Source of the DNA: JAJDTT01 sp965116695
GTDB taxonomy: Bacteria; Acidobacteriota; UBA6911; RPQK01; JAJDTT01
Direction of reading: 5' to 3'
Assembly: GCA_965116695.1 (NCBI GenBank)
Contig: OZ220706.1
Span: forward strand, 4,278,001 to 4,342,000
DNA length: 64,000 nucleotides
Shown here: positions 34,752 through 43,677 of the stretch, in pieces
Layout of the letters: every line of letters begins with the position of its first letter
Position numbering within the stretch: position 1 is the first letter of the stretch
Translations under genes and position numbers: made by a program
The notes under the pieces: generated by a model
Told to the model about the DNA's origin: nothing
What the model saw: the letters and a program-made list of their open reading frames with translations, nothing else
Database searches by the model: none

Positions 34752-35678
34752 TCAGACCGGAAGGTCGAGGCCCGAATCTCTCAGTATTTTCCTATAGCGT
34801 CTTTTGGAAAGAGTGGAGCAGAACAACTGTTCTCCGCCTCCCTGGAAGGCGGATGGGTCTTCCCGCCGCGGGGGCCGCTCCCGGCACCCCAAGCCCATGA
34901 GCGTCGAGCCGCTCCCACAAACCATGACTCTCTCGCAACCCAAGGCGATGAGGGCTTTTCTCGCCTCCTCGAGAAAGCCGTAGCGCTGGAACAGCAGCGT
35001 TTCGAAGTCGTTCTCCAGATCGGCCCAATTCAGGCCGTCTCTGAAGCGTGAGAAGCGATGGATTGTATTCTCCGTCCAGGACCTTGTCAACCTCTCGGCC
35101 CCCGCCCAGACGCCCCAATTCCGCATGGAATACACCGACTTCGTGGAAAGACCGCGGCCCGGATAAAGGAGCACCACGTCCACCGGGCGCCTCAGATCAG
35201 GCAAGGGTGTGATGATCTCTCCCCGGCCTTCTCCCAATGCGGACCCTCCGCGGAGGAAGAAGGCGACGTCGGAGCCCAACTCCGATGCCAATGCAGTCAG
35301 GCCGGAGAGGCTCAATCCGCAATTCCACAGTTGGTTCAATCCCAGCAGGGTCACCGCCGCATTCCCCGATCCGCCGCCGAGGCCGGCCCCCAGGGGAATT
35401 CTCTTGGTCAGCGTCAATTCCGCTCCGGCGGACACGCCCGCCCTCCGCTTCAGCAGGCGGGCGGCGCGGAAGATCAGGTTCTCGGGCCCCGCCGGCGCGG
35501 CGCGGCCATGAACCTGAATTCGAATCTCCGGGTCCGTGGTGACCCGCAGGATCAACTCGTCCCTCAGGTCCAGCATCTGAAAGACGGTTCGCAACTCGTG
35601 AAAGCCGTCCTCCCGAAGACCCAGAATCTTCAGGATCCAGTTGGTCTTGGCAAAGGAGGGGAGAGCGAGTAAAGACAA
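34752..35678 (-). CDS. ispE: 4-diphosphocytidyl-2-C-methyl-D-erythritol kinase
   Basis: This 308-residue GHMP kinase phosphorylates CDP-ME in the MEP pathway. Features are SFAKTNWILKILGLREDGFHEL, where the usual AKxNLxL has Trp in place of Leu, the ATP loop PLGAGLGGGSGNAAVT, and the third motif VCGSGSTLMG near the C-terminus. The start appears to be a TTG at 35678 with no strong ribosome-binding site, so the start is less certain than the gene. It is downstream of the TPR gene by 62 bp and upstream of prs. Confidence 0.9.
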   Translation of the reverse strand: MSLLALPSFAKTNWILKILGLREDGFHELRTVFQMLDLRDELILRVTTDPEIRIQVHGRAAPAGPENLIFRAARLLKRRAGVSAGAELTLTKRIPLGAGLGGGSGNAAVTLLGLNQLWNCGLSLSGLTALASELGSDVAFFLRGGSALGEGRGEIITPLPDLRRPVDVVLLYPGRGLSTKSVYSMRNWGVWAGAERLTRSWTENTIHRFSRFRDGLNWADLENDFETLLFQRYGFLEEARKALIALGCERVMVCGSGSTLMGLGCRERPPRREDPSAFQGGGEQLFCSTLSKRRYRKILRDSGLDLPV

Positions 35679-35740
35679 TGCGCCGAGTCAGACCATGGAA
35701 TGAGTGCGCCAAATGGAGTTCCGGCGACGGCTGGGGTAGA

Positions 35741-37663
35741 TCACGGGGCTTGCGACGAGAGGCGCTGCTTCAGGTCGGCAACTTTCCGTTGAAGTCTATG
35801 GAATTCCTCGTCGGTGGCCACCCGCACACCCCGCTCATAATACTGAAGCGCGGTCTCGAGCTGGCCGAGCTCGATGTAGAGGTCTCCCAGATGATCGAGA
35901 ATTGTCGGGTCCTCCGTCAGCCGAGCCGCCCGTTTCAGATTGACCTCGGCCTCGTCGAGCCGATGCAGCTTGAAGTAGACCCATCCCAGGCTGTCCAGAT
36001 AGGCTCCGTTGTACGGATCCATTTCCGTCGCTTTCCTGATGTAGGTCAACGCCTCTTGGAGACGGATTCCCCGGTCCGCCCACATGTAGCCCAGATAGTT
36101 GAGAACTCCGGCATGGTCTGGATTCGACTCCAGAATCCTCATGAATTCGGCTTCGGCATCGGGAAGTTTCTCCTGTCGTTCGTAGACCGACGCCAGTCGA
36201 AACTTGAGCGGTTCACTGTCCGGCTTGAGACCGAGTCCTTCCTTGATGGCCTTTTCGGCTTTCCCGTAGTTCTTGTGATCCATGTAGAGTTGGCTGATGA
36301 TGCGGTAGTAGGTTTCGGGATCCTGCTCACGGCTCAGCCTGGATTGCACGAGTTCGACCCCTTCCGACAGCCGGTCGTTTGCCGAGAGCATCTGGGCTCG
36401 CGTCGCGAGGGCGTCCGGGTCGCGCGGATGGTCATGGAGCAACTCCCCGGCCAGGGAAAGTGCCTCATTCAGCTTTCCCGCATCCTTCAAGGCGTAAATA
36501 AGCATGGCCTTGAATCGGGGTTCGCCGGGCCGGTCCGCCAGCAACTCCCGAAACAGCCGGATGGCATCCGGGTAGTGGCGTGATTCCTGGTGGACATGGG
36601 CCAGCGTCAGCTGGACCTGGACTCGAAACTCCCACTCTCGCTGCACCCTCGGATTGCCCAGCTCGGAAAGAAGGCGCTGCAGACGCCCGATGGCGCTCTC
36701 GCGTTCCCCCTGTATCGCCTCGAGTCGAGACAATTCCAGGGTCGCTTCCCTCTGCTTCGGATTGTCTTCCAGGACTTGGGCGAACACCTCCGTGGCCTCT
36801 TCGAACTTGCGGACCCGCATCAGAGCCCGGCCCAATTCAACCGCCAACGCCGGTTCCTGCGGGTTCCGGACCGTTCCCTTCCGCAGCAGTTCGACAGCTT
36901 GTTCGTCGCGTCCCTGTTGCGCCAGGAGCCTTCCGGTTTTCGCCAGGAGTTCCGGGTCCGCCAGGAGTTGAGGGGCCGACAGATAGATTTCCACCGCCCG
37001 GTCCGGCCGTCCGGTCCGTACGTACAAGCGTCCCAGGTCGTTAATGACTTCGAAATGACCCTTCTGGATGCTCAGCGCTTTTTCCAACGCCCGGATGGCC
37101 CCGGCCAGGTCACCCAACTCCTCCAGGGCTTTGGCATGTTGGAAGTGGGCCTCCACCAGGCCCGGCCGCAACTCGACCAGACGAGCCAGGAAGGGCGCCG
37201 CCTTCCGGTGTTCCCCCCGCATCCGATGGAGATTCCCCAACTGATAGAGCGCCTCGGCATGGTCGGGGTCCAGCTCGATGACTTTGTTCAGTTCCTCGAC
37301 TGCCTTTTCCGCAAGCCTGCTTTCACCGCCGTGGTAGCTGGAATAGAGCTGGCCCAGGAAGTAATGGGCCGCGACGCTGTGCGGATCCTTCTGGATGGCC
37401 TGCTCGACCTCCCTGATGGCCCGGGCAATCTCGCCGGACCTGACCAGGATGTGGGCGTACTCGATCCGGAGCTGGGTGCTGTCCGGATCGAGTGCCAGCG
37501 CCTTTTCGAATTCGGTTTTGGAGAGGCCGAAGTCCTTGTTCCCCGAGTGGAGTGCGCCCAGGGCGAAATGATAGTAGGCCTGGGCCTGCCGGCTTGGCGG
37601 CTTCGGGACCGGCTCGACGGCCACGACGGTTCCGAGAATGACTCCGAAAACCAATCCGGTCAT
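35741..37663 (-). CDS. Tetratricopeptide-repeat protein, probably exported
   Basis: This 640-residue protein is almost entirely TPR repeats, about 14-16 of them, visible as recurring A-x-x-x-L-G/A-x-x-Y and DP motifs (for example ALYQLGNLHRMRGEHRKAA and YLDSLGWVYFKLHRLDEA). The hydrophobic N-terminus MTGLVFGVILGTVVAVEP could be a weak signal. TPR solenoids scaffold protein complexes; in this position no partner can be named. It precedes ispE and may share its transcript. Expansion relative to typical 3-8-repeat proteins suggests a large interaction surface. Confidence 0.8.
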   Translation of the reverse strand: MTGLVFGVILGTVVAVEPVPKPPSRQAQAYYHFALGALHSGNKDFGLSKTEFEKALALDPDSTQLRIEYAHILVRSGEIARAIREVEQAIQKDPHSVAAHYFLGQLYSSYHGGESRLAEKAVEELNKVIELDPDHAEALYQLGNLHRMRGEHRKAAPFLARLVELRPGLVEAHFQHAKALEELGDLAGAIRALEKALSIQKGHFEVINDLGRLYVRTGRPDRAVEIYLSAPQLLADPELLAKTGRLLAQQGRDEQAVELLRKGTVRNPQEPALAVELGRALMRVRKFEEATEVFAQVLEDNPKQREATLELSRLEAIQGERESAIGRLQRLLSELGNPRVQREWEFRVQVQLTLAHVHQESRHYPDAIRLFRELLADRPGEPRFKAMLIYALKDAGKLNEALSLAGELLHDHPRDPDALATRAQMLSANDRLSEGVELVQSRLSREQDPETYYRIISQLYMDHKNYGKAEKAIKEGLGLKPDSEPLKFRLASVYERQEKLPDAEAEFMRILESNPDHAGVLNYLGYMWADRGIRLQEALTYIRKATEMDPYNGAYLDSLGWVYFKLHRLDEAEVNLKRAARLTEDPTILDHLGDLYIELGQLETALQYYERGVRVATDEEFHRLQRKVADLKQRLSSQAP

Positions 37664-37819
37664 AGCGATTCAACGGTTACGGGCAAGAAAAATCAGGCTG
37701 ATAGTACCCAACTCCGGTCGGGACGACAACCGTCCGGGAGAGAAGCCAGGAGCGGGAATCGGGATGCGGGAACGACGGGTGGATAGGGAAGGACGACAGG
37801 CCCGGGAATTGTTTCGGCG

Positions 37820-40729
37820 TCAATCGACGACCTGCGGAGGGATAATCGACAGCTTTTCGAGATCTCCCGTAAAGATGAGCTCCATCACCACGATCGGCTG
37901 GTCGGACGACACGGCGATGTAGCCGCCGATGGCCGCCGGCAGACCGGAAAAGATCTCGTGAGCCATCGCGATCCGGCGGTGGCCGTTCTCCAAGGTCAGG
38001 GTTTTTTCTTCGGCCAGCAGGTTTCCGCCCGTTGAGCGGGCCGTCAGCTTCACCGTTGCCGCCGGGCCGGATCCAGGATAGAGAAACGCCAGACCGGTCC
38101 TGTACTTCTCGACTCCCCCGTGGGCAATGTAGGGCAGGATGTACTCTTTGGCCGGCGCCGACACGGCCGGAGTGCTGATCATGCCCTTTCCGGAAAAGAG
38201 CTGCAATTCGGCGCTGCCCACCAGCCCCGGCTGAGAGCCGACGATCCGAATCCAGCCGGACACCAGGCCTCCCGTGTCCACGAGGTTCGGAAAGATGGAG
38301 GCCATTTCCATGCGCAGGCCCTCTCCGGGAGCCAGCTCCAGCATCGGCGCCACCTCCACCGGTTTCCCTTCGTTGTCCATGAGGGTGAGTTGGACCGTCA
38401 TCTCCTCAGTGCCCTGGTGCACCAGGTTGACGTGGGTCTCGCTGCCTCCGAAGGTCACCGCCTGGGGCAGATAGAGGGTCTCGGCCGGGACGACTCCCGG
38501 GGCTTCCACCACCAGTCCGTCCAACATGGCCATGCGCTCCTCGTCGTACCAGCGCTGATAGGCCATGATTCCCTGCTCGCTCTCCACCGTGATGTAGGAG
38601 CCGTCGTAGCCGTTGCCGGCCAAGGGCCGGCAGGTCGCCTGCTCGGGGTCCTCGCACGCGGCGAGGCTGTCGTCGGCGCAGGGCTCGCCGTTGTCCGAGC
38701 AGGTCCCGCGTTGACAGTAGAAGTTGTCCAGGAAGACTCCGCCGGTGGAAAAGCACTCGAAGGCGAGTCCTTGAAAGAAACCGATCTCGTCACCCAGAGC
38801 TCCCCGCAACACCAGGCCCCCGAGGGTGTTCCGGGTATCTTCGAGGACGAGGTGTCCCTCTGCCGTGTAGAGGCGGACGGAGACGTCCGTGCTGTTGGAG
38901 TTGGGATTTAGAACGGAGAGTTCGGTGGTAAAGCCGTCCTTGACCCGGACTTCGGGAAGGACGACCTTCTGCGCCGTCGTGGAGTAAAGGGAAGCTGCAT
39001 CCAGACGGCGCCTTTCCCCGCGGTCCCCGATCCTGAAGAATCCCTGGGCCCGGGCCTGGTCGTCGTCCAGCAACATCCATCCCTCCATGAACTGGTTGCG
39101 TTCGGCGCTGACCACTTCCCGAACCGTGATGGCCAGTTGCCCCTGGGGAACGATGGTCAGGTTGGTGGGATTCTCTCCGAACTCCACGATGTCTTCGGTG
39201 TCGTTCAAATCCTGAAATCGGATCCCTCCCACGTTGACTCCCCGGGCCATGATGTCGCTGGTCCGGGAAGAGAGGTTGGTCAGGTTCAGCGCGGTGAACC
39301 ATCCCTGGGAACTCAACAGGTAGGGGAGGAACAGGCGCCGGCTCGGGCGCAGCAGCTCGATGGTGCCGAGGTTGAAGTTCACCGCGGTCATGGCCTCTCC
39401 GTCCGGACTCACGGCCACGTCCAGAGGAGCGCCGGGAACCTCGGGCCGCAGGTCCTCGCTGAAGCCCCGCAACTTCTGTCCCACCAATACGGGTTGCAGG
39501 AGCTCGCCCGTATTCAATTTGAATTGCAGGAGGACGTCGTCCATGGGAGCGCCCAGCATCATGGTGGTTCCGTCCAGAAAAACCGGACGGCTGGAGTCGC
39601 GAAAATCGGATGTCCGCGGCTGGAAAGTGACGACTTCCAGGCCGTCCGCATCGATGGCCCCGTTCTCGTCGGGGACCGGAATCGGGATCAGTTGCAGGTT
39701 CAGGTTGCTCAGCACCACGAACGACTTGCCATCCGGCGCCGGCACGATTTCCACCGGGACGCCGCCCACGTCGAAGATCTTCACCACCTGTCCCGTCTGA
39801 ATGTCGAACAGGGTGGCGCGATCGTTCCCCAGCTCGGCCAGCGTCTGCAGGGCCCCCAGTTGCCGGTCCGCCACCAGCCCGTACCGGCCGTCCGGAGAGA
39901 TGGCGGCACCCGCACCCACCTGGAAGTCATGGGGGGGCGCCACCTGTTCCGGATCCGGAATGATGGTTGTCACCACGGAGAAGGAAGCGGTGTCCACAAT
40001 GGTGATGGCGTCCCGTTCTTCGGCGGGAGTCAACAGCGTCGAACCGACCGTGACGACGAAGAACCGGCTCCCGTCGGGCGTCATGCGGAGCGTCGTCGGA
40101 CGGGTTCCGCCCGGCATCTGGAGCCTGGGTTCCACTTCCTGGAGGGTCGTGGTGTCGAAACGCAGAACCTCGTCGGTCCCGGACGAGGCCACGATGCCCA
40201 CGGACCCATCGCCTGAGAAGACGATGTTGTTGGCGACGGAGAAAAAAGCCTCCATGGTCAGGACCTGAACCTCCAGGGTTTCCACGTCGATGGCCGCGAT
40301 CGCTCCCTGAACGGGCTGCGTCTCTTCCTGGGAGGCGTCGGACCTGAACGCGTCGGCCCGGCCGTTTTCGTTGATGAACGCGCACAGGACCGCGACCCGG
40401 TCCCCGCCGGGCATGAGGGCGATGTGCCCCGGGCTCTCGGGAACGTCCACGAGGCCCAGAATCTCGCCGCTCTTGGGATTGAAGGCCAGAACCGTGTTCG
40501 AGAAGGTGTAGCTGACGAAGGCCTTGTTCGAGTCGGGAGTAAAGACCACGTTGGGGGAGAAATTGAGATCGCTCTGGCCGGGCCCGAGTATCAGGGGCAC
40601 CTCGTTGGGATCGAAACGCAGCGGGTCGTCGGGCCTCGGATCCAGCGTCATGAATACCCGCTGGCCATGAAGTGCGGTTCCCCCCAGGCTCAGCAGGACG
40701 AACAGAAGAATCACAAGCCGGCGGCGCAT
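37820..40729 (-). CDS. Large secreted beta-propeller protein with a Cys-rich insert
   Basis: This 969-residue protein starts MRRRLVILLFVLLSLGGTA, a signal peptide. Residues about 40-480 are YncE-like propeller repeats (NVVFTPDSNKAFVSYTFSN, GPGQ-like turns, MTPDGSRFFVVT, ISPDGRYGLVADRQ). The C-terminal half is beta-sandwich material, with an unusual Cys cluster near residues 690-720 (FYCQRGTCSDNGEP, CADDSLAACEDPEQATC) that probably forms disulfides. No enzyme motif is visible. It may be a surface or periplasmic adhesin or sensor. The ATG at 40729 was chosen because the longer in-frame leader lacks a signal sequence. Confidence 0.7.
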   Translation of the reverse strand: MRRRLVILLFVLLSLGGTALHGQRVFMTLDPRPDDPLRFDPNEVPLILGPGQSDLNFSPNVVFTPDSNKAFVSYTFSNTVLAFNPKSGEILGLVDVPESPGHIALMPGGDRVAVLCAFINENGRADAFRSDASQEETQPVQGAIAAIDVETLEVQVLTMEAFFSVANNIVFSGDGSVGIVASSGTDEVLRFDTTTLQEVEPRLQMPGGTRPTTLRMTPDGSRFFVVTVGSTLLTPAEERDAITIVDTASFSVVTTIIPDPEQVAPPHDFQVGAGAAISPDGRYGLVADRQLGALQTLAELGNDRATLFDIQTGQVVKIFDVGGVPVEIVPAPDGKSFVVLSNLNLQLIPIPVPDENGAIDADGLEVVTFQPRTSDFRDSSRPVFLDGTTMMLGAPMDDVLLQFKLNTGELLQPVLVGQKLRGFSEDLRPEVPGAPLDVAVSPDGEAMTAVNFNLGTIELLRPSRRLFLPYLLSSQGWFTALNLTNLSSRTSDIMARGVNVGGIRFQDLNDTEDIVEFGENPTNLTIVPQGQLAITVREVVSAERNQFMEGWMLLDDDQARAQGFFRIGDRGERRRLDAASLYSTTAQKVVLPEVRVKDGFTTELSVLNPNSNSTDVSVRLYTAEGHLVLEDTRNTLGGLVLRGALGDEIGFFQGLAFECFSTGGVFLDNFYCQRGTCSDNGEPCADDSLAACEDPEQATCRPLAGNGYDGSYITVESEQGIMAYQRWYDEERMAMLDGLVVEAPGVVPAETLYLPQAVTFGGSETHVNLVHQGTEEMTVQLTLMDNEGKPVEVAPMLELAPGEGLRMEMASIFPNLVDTGGLVSGWIRIVGSQPGLVGSAELQLFSGKGMISTPAVSAPAKEYILPYIAHGGVEKYRTGLAFLYPGSGPAATVKLTARSTGGNLLAEEKTLTLENGHRRIAMAHEIFSGLPAAIGGYIAVSSDQPIVVMELIFTGDLEKLSIIPPQVVD

Positions 40730-40785
40730 CACTGGTCCATTATGATATTCGGGCCGGAACCGGCCGTTCAATCCGTTCACCCGAC

Positions 40786-41172
40786 TCAAGTGGAGCGATC
40801 TCCCGGGCGGGGACGGTGCATTCGGAAATCCAGACCTCGGACCAGGGACCGGTTGCAGAATCCGTTGACCTTCGAAATCAGCGCCGGAGTCATATCCCGG
40901 AGCACCCTCTCCCATTTGGAGTCGGGTACGCCGATCTCCAGGATGCGCCCGCGGAGACGCAGAGGATCCGTCGATGCGGCCAACCGCGCCCCGACGATCC
41001 GAGGCCAGAACTCTCGCAAGAAGATCACGGCTACCTTCTCGTCCCGGGCGATCTCCCGCAGCCAGGGGAGGAAGAGAGATCCGACCGTCCTCATCGGCGC
41101 CGTTCGCGGGCTGCCGAACGGAACCGGGGGCTCCTGGCCCTGGACTCGATCTCCTGGATCCCGTTGTTTCAT
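40786..41172 (-). CDS. DUF721/DciA-like protein
   Basis: This 128-residue protein contains a DciA-like N-terminal fold: SLFLPWLREIARDEKVA, FLREFWPRIVGARLAAST, PLRLRGRILEIGVPDSKW. DciA loads the replicative helicase in bacteria that lack DnaC and DnaI. The ATG at 41094 (MRTVGSLFLPWL) may be the true start, since the 26 residues before it are proline/arginine-rich and have no parallel in the family. It lies on the same strand as dnaB, 12 kb away, and upstream of a large secreted protein. Confidence 0.7.
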   Translation of the reverse strand: MKQRDPGDRVQGQEPPVPFGSPRTAPMRTVGSLFLPWLREIARDEKVAVIFLREFWPRIVGARLAASTDPLRLRGRILEIGVPDSKWERVLRDMTPALISKVNGFCNRSLVRGLDFRMHRPRPGDRST

Positions 41173-41378
41173 GACCGCATCAGTCTAGCAAAATGAACTC
41201 GCGCCATGCCTTCGAATCTTTGCGGGTCCGCGCCAGGCACGGGTGGCCGCCGTCCCGCACCCGGGCCGACCCGGGCGCGGTTCCCGCCGCCGTCTTCGAG
41301 TGGGAGGGAGCTTCCGCATCCTCGACTTGACATTGGGCCGAAGCCTCTTTTAGATATCGACCCGCGCCCCGTTGACAA

Positions 41379-41906
41379 GTGGAACACACTCTCGTTCTCA
41401 ACGCCACCTACGAACCTCTGCAGATCATCGGTTGGAAACGTGCCGTCCGCATGGTCTTCCAGGAGAAGGTCGAGGTGGTGGCCGAATATGACCGCGAGAT
41501 CCGGAGTGTGTCGAACCGGATCCGCCTCCCCTCCGTATTGCGCCTGCTTCACTACGTCAAGCTCCGGCACGGGTGCCACCGGATCAAATTCAGCCGTGAA
41601 AACCTGTACGCTCGCGACAACTACCGTTGCCAGTATTGCGGCTCGAAGGCGCCCCTGAGCCAGCTCACCTACGATCACGTGATCCCCGTGGCCCAAGGGG
41701 GGATCAAGAGTTGGGAGAACATCGTCACCTGCTGCATCCAATGCAACCGGAAGAAGGGGAACCGGTCGCCGGCGCAGGCCAGCCTGCGCCTGCTGAGAAT
41801 CCCCAAGGCCCCCTCGGGGTTTCCCTATCGCGTCCGTCTCCTTTTTCGCCAGCCGGCGGTTCCCGAGAGTTGGAAGGATTACATCTTCTGGTCCGGGGGA
41901 ACCTGA
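41379..41906 (+). CDS. HNH endonuclease
   Basis: This 175-residue protein has an HNH nuclease fold with zinc-binding Cys pairs (YRCQYCG near residues 88-94 and CCIQCNRKKGNR near 117-128) flanking the catalytic DHVIPVAQGG with its conserved His. The N-terminal half (EHTLVLNATYEPLQIIGWK) is characteristic of a widespread housekeeping HNH subfamily of unknown role. The GTG start at 41379 is followed by a TGATG overlap into the next gene. It is intact and not near mobile elements. Confidence 0.85.
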   Translation: MEHTLVLNATYEPLQIIGWKRAVRMVFQEKVEVVAEYDREIRSVSNRIRLPSVLRLLHYVKLRHGCHRIKFSRENLYARDNYRCQYCGSKAPLSQLTYDHVIPVAQGGIKSWENIVTCCIQCNRKKGNRSPAQASLRLLRIPKAPSGFPYRVRLLFRQPAVPESWKDYIFWSGGT

Positions 41907-42601
41907 TGGACGGGTCTCTGGTGATCTTCTCCCGGTTTCCCCGATTGGGCCGGGTGAAGACCAGGCTGGAGCCGGCGCTGGGTCAGCGGGGTTGCCTGAA
42001 ACTTCACCGGGCGCTGCTCCTGGACACCGTCGAACGGACGCGATTTCTGAGCCGACGCCGCTACCTGTATCTGAGCGGTTCCACCGCCCGGGAACGGGCC
42101 CGGTTCGCCGCGGCGTGGCGCCTGCCCGCCGATCTGATCATCCGCAGTCAGGCGGGAGCCGATCTGGGAGAGAGATTGTGCGAGGCCTGCCGGCAGGTCG
42201 CCGCGGAATCGAAGGAAAAGCCGGTGGTCTTTCTGGGCGCCGACTCCCCTACGGTGCCGCGGAAATACATTCGCCAAGCCCTGGATCGACTTGCGGGGCG
42301 GCCCGTCGTCGTGGGACCGGCCGAGGACGGGGGATACTATCTCATCGGTCTTTCCCACCCCAGGCCGGAACTCTTCTCGAATCTGGATTGGGGGACCGGC
42401 AAGGTCCTGGAGCAGACACTTCAGAGGTTGCGGCCGGATCAATATACGTTGCTGCCCCCCTGGTTCGACGTGGACGACGGCGGCGACCTGGCTCGGCTCC
42501 AGCGGGAGGTCGAGGCTGCCGGGCCGGACGTCTTCCGGTACACGCGCCGTTGCCTGCGGGAGCTGGTCCACGATCCGTTTTCCCATGCGGTTTTCCGGTG
42601 A
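41906..42601 (+). CDS. DUF2064/TIGR04282-type glycosyltransferase-like protein
   Basis: This 231-residue protein starts MDGSLVIFSRFPRLGRVKT, with the nucleotide-sugar-binding FxRxPxxGxVKTRL pattern. It continues with a FLGADSPTVPRKYI motif and VVGPAEDGGYYLIGLSH. Members of the family include putative arsenosugar-pathway transferases and other nucleotidyltransferase-like enzymes. The ATG overlaps the HNH stop, so expression is coupled. No arsenic genes are seen nearby, so the annotation stays at family level. Confidence 0.8.
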   Translation: MDGSLVIFSRFPRLGRVKTRLEPALGQRGCLKLHRALLLDTVERTRFLSRRRYLYLSGSTARERARFAAAWRLPADLIIRSQAGADLGERLCEACRQVAAESKEKPVVFLGADSPTVPRKYIRQALDRLAGRPVVVGPAEDGGYYLIGLSHPRPELFSNLDWGTGKVLEQTLQRLRPDQYTLLPPWFDVDDGGDLARLQREVEAAGPDVFRYTRRCLRELVHDPFSHAVFR

Positions 42602-42735
42602 TCCTTTTGGGGACGATTCGCGTCTCAAGAGGGTACGGCCGATCGGCTCGGCTCGGTTGACCCGAAGCGGCCGCGTTGACTAACATGGCGTCAGGTGCGC
42701 GCCTGGGAAAAGCGTGAAGGGGTGTTGAGGCGGCG

Positions 42736-43575
42736 GTGAAGGATTTCCTGGAACGTCTGTTGGGTTTGAAGGTCTCCGAGGCCCAATTGGAGGGGCCGCG
42801 AGACCCCTATAACATCTATGAATGGGATCTCGACGACCGGAGGCCCATGGTGGTCGCCGCCATCCTGGCCATCCTCTTTCACGCCGTTCTCCTGTTGATG
42901 GTCTTCCCCTCATTCGGCAAGACGGTCCTGGTCCCGACTCAGCAGGTGCTGGTGCTCAAGAACCTGGCGAGACCTGCGGCCCTCACCGGGGGCGGCGACC
43001 TGCCCAAGGCGACTCCGCCGAAGCCCAAGCCGGTGAGACCGAAGCCCAAGCCGATATTGGTTCCCATTCCCGATCCAACTCCCAGAGACCCCGAACCCAT
43101 CCGCAAAGAGGAACTGGAGGACGTCCCCCAGGTCATCAAGCAGATGGTCGCGGAATTGAACCTGGACGACATCGAGGCTCCGCCGGGCCGTCCCGGCCGG
43201 GGAGGGCAGGGTGAGAGCCAGGGCGAGGGCACGGGAACCGGCCCCCTTGCCGGTTCGGGACCTGCGGCTGGAGACGGCAGCGGCATCTATCGATACGGGA
43301 GCGGAGTCACCAATCCGGTTCCCATCGTTCAAACGACTCCCAGCTACACCGACGCCGCCATCAAGGCCAAGGTTCAGGGCGTGGTCTGGCTTCAGGCCAT
43401 CATCCGGAAGGATGGCAACGTCGACAGCTTCAAGGTCATTCGAGGGTTGGGCCACGGATTGGAGGAACAGGCCATCCAGGAGATCGCCACCAACTGGCGT
43501 TTTCGGCCCGGAATGCTCAACGGGAGTCCGGTCGACGTCCTGGCGACCATCGAAGTCCAGTTCAACCTGAGGTAG
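42736..43575 (+). CDS. TonB-like energy transducer
   Basis: This 279-residue protein has one N-terminal membrane segment (VVAAILAILFHAVLLLMVF, residues about 38-56), a Pro/Lys-rich spacer (PPKPKPVRPKPKPILVPIP) and a Gly-rich stretch. A C-terminal TonB domain ends with YTDAAIKAKVQGVVWLQAII, IQEIATNWRFRPG and VEVQFNL-like residues. It would carry energy from the inner membrane to outer-membrane receptors. No ExbB/ExbD are in the window. The GTG start at 42736 follows a GAGG site. Confidence 0.83.
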   Translation: MKDFLERLLGLKVSEAQLEGPRDPYNIYEWDLDDRRPMVVAAILAILFHAVLLLMVFPSFGKTVLVPTQQVLVLKNLARPAALTGGGDLPKATPPKPKPVRPKPKPILVPIPDPTPRDPEPIRKEELEDVPQVIKQMVAELNLDDIEAPPGRPGRGGQGESQGEGTGTGPLAGSGPAAGDGSGIYRYGSGVTNPVPIVQTTPSYTDAAIKAKVQGVVWLQAIIRKDGNVDSFKVIRGLGHGLEEQAIQEIATNWRFRPGMLNGSPVDVLATIEVQFNLR

Positions 43576-43600
43576 GCGGCGGCTCCGGCGTCGTATCTTA

Positions 43601-43629
43601 CTGAACAAGTAGCCACAAGGGTTGTTCAG
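43601..43629. terminator. Perfect 8-bp inverted repeat after the TonB-like gene
   Basis: CTGAACAA pairs with TTGTTCAG around a 13-nt loop that contains CCACAAGGG. It lies 26 bp after the stop codon and before ileS. No T-run follows, so its terminator role is tentative. Confidence 0.4.
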
Positions 43630-43640
43630 AGGAAGGGCAA

Positions 43641-43661
43641 CCACAAGGGTGGCCCCTACGT
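43641..43661. repeat. REP-like element, copy 2
   Basis: CCACAAGGGTGGCCCCTACG (43641-43660) shares its shape with the elements at 24171 and 55139. A second partial copy, CCACAAGGGT, sits at 43613 inside the loop of the preceding inverted repeat. Confidence 0.5.
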
Positions 43662-43677
43662 TATACTTTCGGGTCTT

